NCBI GenBank assembly: GCA_022565195.1
Contig: JADFJZ010000077.1
Coordinates: forward strand, 1 to 6,772
Source: Planctomycetota bacterium
GTDB lineage: Bacteria > Planctomycetota > Phycisphaerae > UBA1845 > CAIVHJ01
Direction: 5' to 3'
DNA: 6,772 nucleotides
The stretch's first letter is position 1; each line of letters opens with the position of its first letter. Under the pieces are notes generated by a model that ran no database searches, was not told the origin of the DNA, and worked only from the letters and a program-made list of their open reading frames with translations. Positions 5,617 to 6,772 of this stretch are shown piece after piece. Both the position numbers and the translations under genes were made by a program.

Positions 5617-5659
5617 GACTGAACCGACACTCAGTTTCGAACCTTTGTGTCGTCAATCA

Positions 5660-6772
5660 TCATCTCAAAACCAATCTTACAAACTTGCGTTTCCCACGTT
5701 GGACGATGTCGCCGGATTTGACTTCCACGGTGCCGTTGGGGTCTTCGATGGGTTTCTGGTTGATGCGGACGCCGCCTTCGGCGATGAGTCGGCGGGCTTG
5801 GCCGTTGGTGGCGGCGAAGCCGCACAGGACAACCAGCTTGAAGGCGGGAATATGGCCGTCTTCGAGTTCCGAGGCGGGAATGATCTGCTCAGGAATGTCG
5901 TCCGGCTGGCCGCCCTTCATTTTGGCGAAAAACTCGTGCTCGGCCTTGTCGGCTGCGGCGGCATCGTGATACCGCGTGGCGATGTCCTTGGCCAGTGCGA
6001 CCTTGGCGTCGCGGGGGTTGGACTTGATCGCAGCGGCGAACTGCTCGGCGGGCACGCGGGTCAGCAGCGTGTAGTAATCCGCCATCAATGTGTCGGGAAT
6101 GCTCATGATCTTGCCGAACATGTCGTCAGCCGGCTCGGTCACGCCGACATAGTTGCCCAGCGACTTGCTCATTTTTTCCGTGCCGTCCAGGCCGACGAGC
6201 AACGGCATGATCATGACGACCTGCGGCTGCTGCCCTTCGATCTTCTGCAAGTCCCGGCCGACGAGATTGTTGAAGGTCTGGTCGGTGCCGCCGAGTTCGA
6301 CGTCGGCCTCGATGCACACGCTGTCCCAACCCTGCATCAATGGATAGAGCAGCTCGTGGATGCCGATTTCCTGCTCGGCTTTGAAGCGCTTCTCGAAGGT
6401 ATCGCGTTCAAGCATGCGGGCGACGGTCTTCTTGCTGGCCAGCCGCAGCACGTCGGCGAAGTTCATCTTGGCCAGCCATTCGCTGTTGGAGCGGACCTCC
6501 AGCTTGTCGGGCGACAGGTCCAGCACCTTGCCGGCCTGGTCGAGATAGGTCTGGGCGTTGGCTTTGATTTGCTCGGGCGAGAGCATCGGGCGTGTCGCGT
6601 TGCGGCCGGAAGGGTCGCCGACCATGGCGGTGTAGTCGCCGATGATCAGCACGGCCTTGTGCCCGAGGTCTTGAAACTGCCGCAGCTTGCCCAACACAAC
6701 CGTGTGGCCCAGGTGGATGTCCGGCGCGGTGGGGTCCATGCCCAGCTTGGCCCGCAGCGGTTTGCCGGTCTC
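5660..6772 (-). CDS. tyrS: tyrosyl-tRNA synthetase (TyrZ type), 5' end outside window
   Basis: The frame runs from the right edge to a TGA at 5660-5662, giving 370 visible residues; roughly 30-40 N-terminal residues are probably missing compared with the usual 400-420. The first visible residues are [18 protein letters not shown], so the ATG at 6739 is internal. The enzyme joins tyrosine to tRNA-Tyr in the cytoplasm using ATP. The class I signatures are HLGH (20-23) and KMSKS (200-204). The tyrosine-pocket pattern Y-x3-Q-x2-D is present at Y143, Q147 and D150 and distinguishes it from Trp[10 protein letters not shown] at 161-168 is the TyrZ-like form. The C-terminal 65 residues are an S4 RNA-binding domain ([40 protein letters not shown]). 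No catalytic residue is missing in the visible part. Upstream regulation, such as a T-box, cannot be assessed. Confidence 0.96.
   Translation of the reverse strand, partial: ETGKPLRAKLGMDPTAPDIHLGHTVVLGKLRQFQDLGHKAVLIIGDYTAMVGDPSGRNATRPMLSPEQIKANAQTYLDQAGKVLDLSPDKLEVRSNSEWLAKMNFADVLRLASKKTVARMLERDTFEKRFKAEQEIGIHELLYPLMQGWDSVCIEADVELGGTDQTFNNLVGRDLQKIEGQQPQVVMIMPLLVGLDGTEKMSKSLGNYVGVTEPADDMFGKIMSIPDTLMADYYTLLTRVPAEQFAAAIKSNPRDAKVALAKDIATRYHDAAAADKAEHEFFAKMKGGQPDDIPEQIIPASELEDGHIPAFKLVVLCGFAATNGQARRLIAEGGVRINQKPIEDPNGTVEVKSGDIVQRGKRKFVRLVLR

Larger units (their letters stand above)
5343..5659. other. 317-bp gap between tyrS and the 200-residue gene
   Basis: This gap contains no credible gene. 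It holds the symmetric palindromic element at 5377-5536 and a separate hairpin at 5598-5616. The short remainder (5537-5597) is plain, less GC-rich sequence with no motif that I can name. No clear promoter is visible ahead of the ATG at 5342. Confidence 0.7.

Noticed and set aside
5618..5635. ACTGA/TCAGT stem as a tyrS terminator
   Set aside because: The stem is only 5 bp, would compete with the stronger hairpin at 5598-5616 for adjacent bases, and lacks a proper T-tract on the tyrS strand.
1..6772. tRNA, rRNA, transposase, toxin-antitoxin or defence genes
   Set aside because: No sequence or protein on either strand shows the needed motifs; the window is housekeeping genes, uncharacterised proteins and intergenic repeats.

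Overview
The window is about 6.8 kb of GC-rich bacterial chromosome with ordinary housekeeping genes and unusually repeat-laden gaps. Several things point to a planctomycete (Planctomycetota, Pirellulales-like). These are a GTPase Der gene followed by a small zinc-ribbon protein, a large secreted protein of unknown function starting with an 'IPADCWGFVQINNL' type segment, a 'WYRQKRW...' TPR-like protein, a TyrZ-type tyrosyl-tRNA synthetase, and intergenic repeats of kinds I associate with that phylum. The assignment is inference from protein style; no rRNA or other marker is present.

Layout. Positions 1-537 (minus strand) hold the 5' part of a TPR-like gene that runs off the left edge. It is markedly AT-richer than everything else. 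Positions 538-834 separate it from a divergent gene and contain two back-to-back candidate promoters. Positions 835-2583 (plus) encode a 582-residue exported protein. It converges on a minus-strand block that, read right to left, is tyrS (5660-6772, 5' end outside the window), an uncharacterised 200-residue protein (4740-5342), der (3244-4590) and a zinc-ribbon protein (2706-3233). Der and the zinc-ribbon gene are only 10 bp apart and almost certainly co-transcribed.

The most unusual content lies between the genes. Between tyrS and the 200-residue gene is a 160-bp two-fold symmetric element (5377-5536) built from four short palindromes; its outer arms differ only by paired, compensating changes. 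Upstream of der is a leader made of six 7-bp repeats and three 9-bp repeats, with no visible Shine-Dalgarno sequence. The convergent gap 2584-2705 carries a degenerate relative of the 9-bp repeat and another hairpin-forming repeat-like block. A further hairpin lies downstream of tyrS.

Functionally, the recognisable genes belong to translation: tRNA-Tyr charging (TyrRS) and 50S subunit assembly (Der). I see no defence system, transposase, CRISPR array, tRNA or rRNA. I do not find a convincing new multi-gene system. The strongest candidate novelty is the symmetric palindromic element and the repeat-built der leader.
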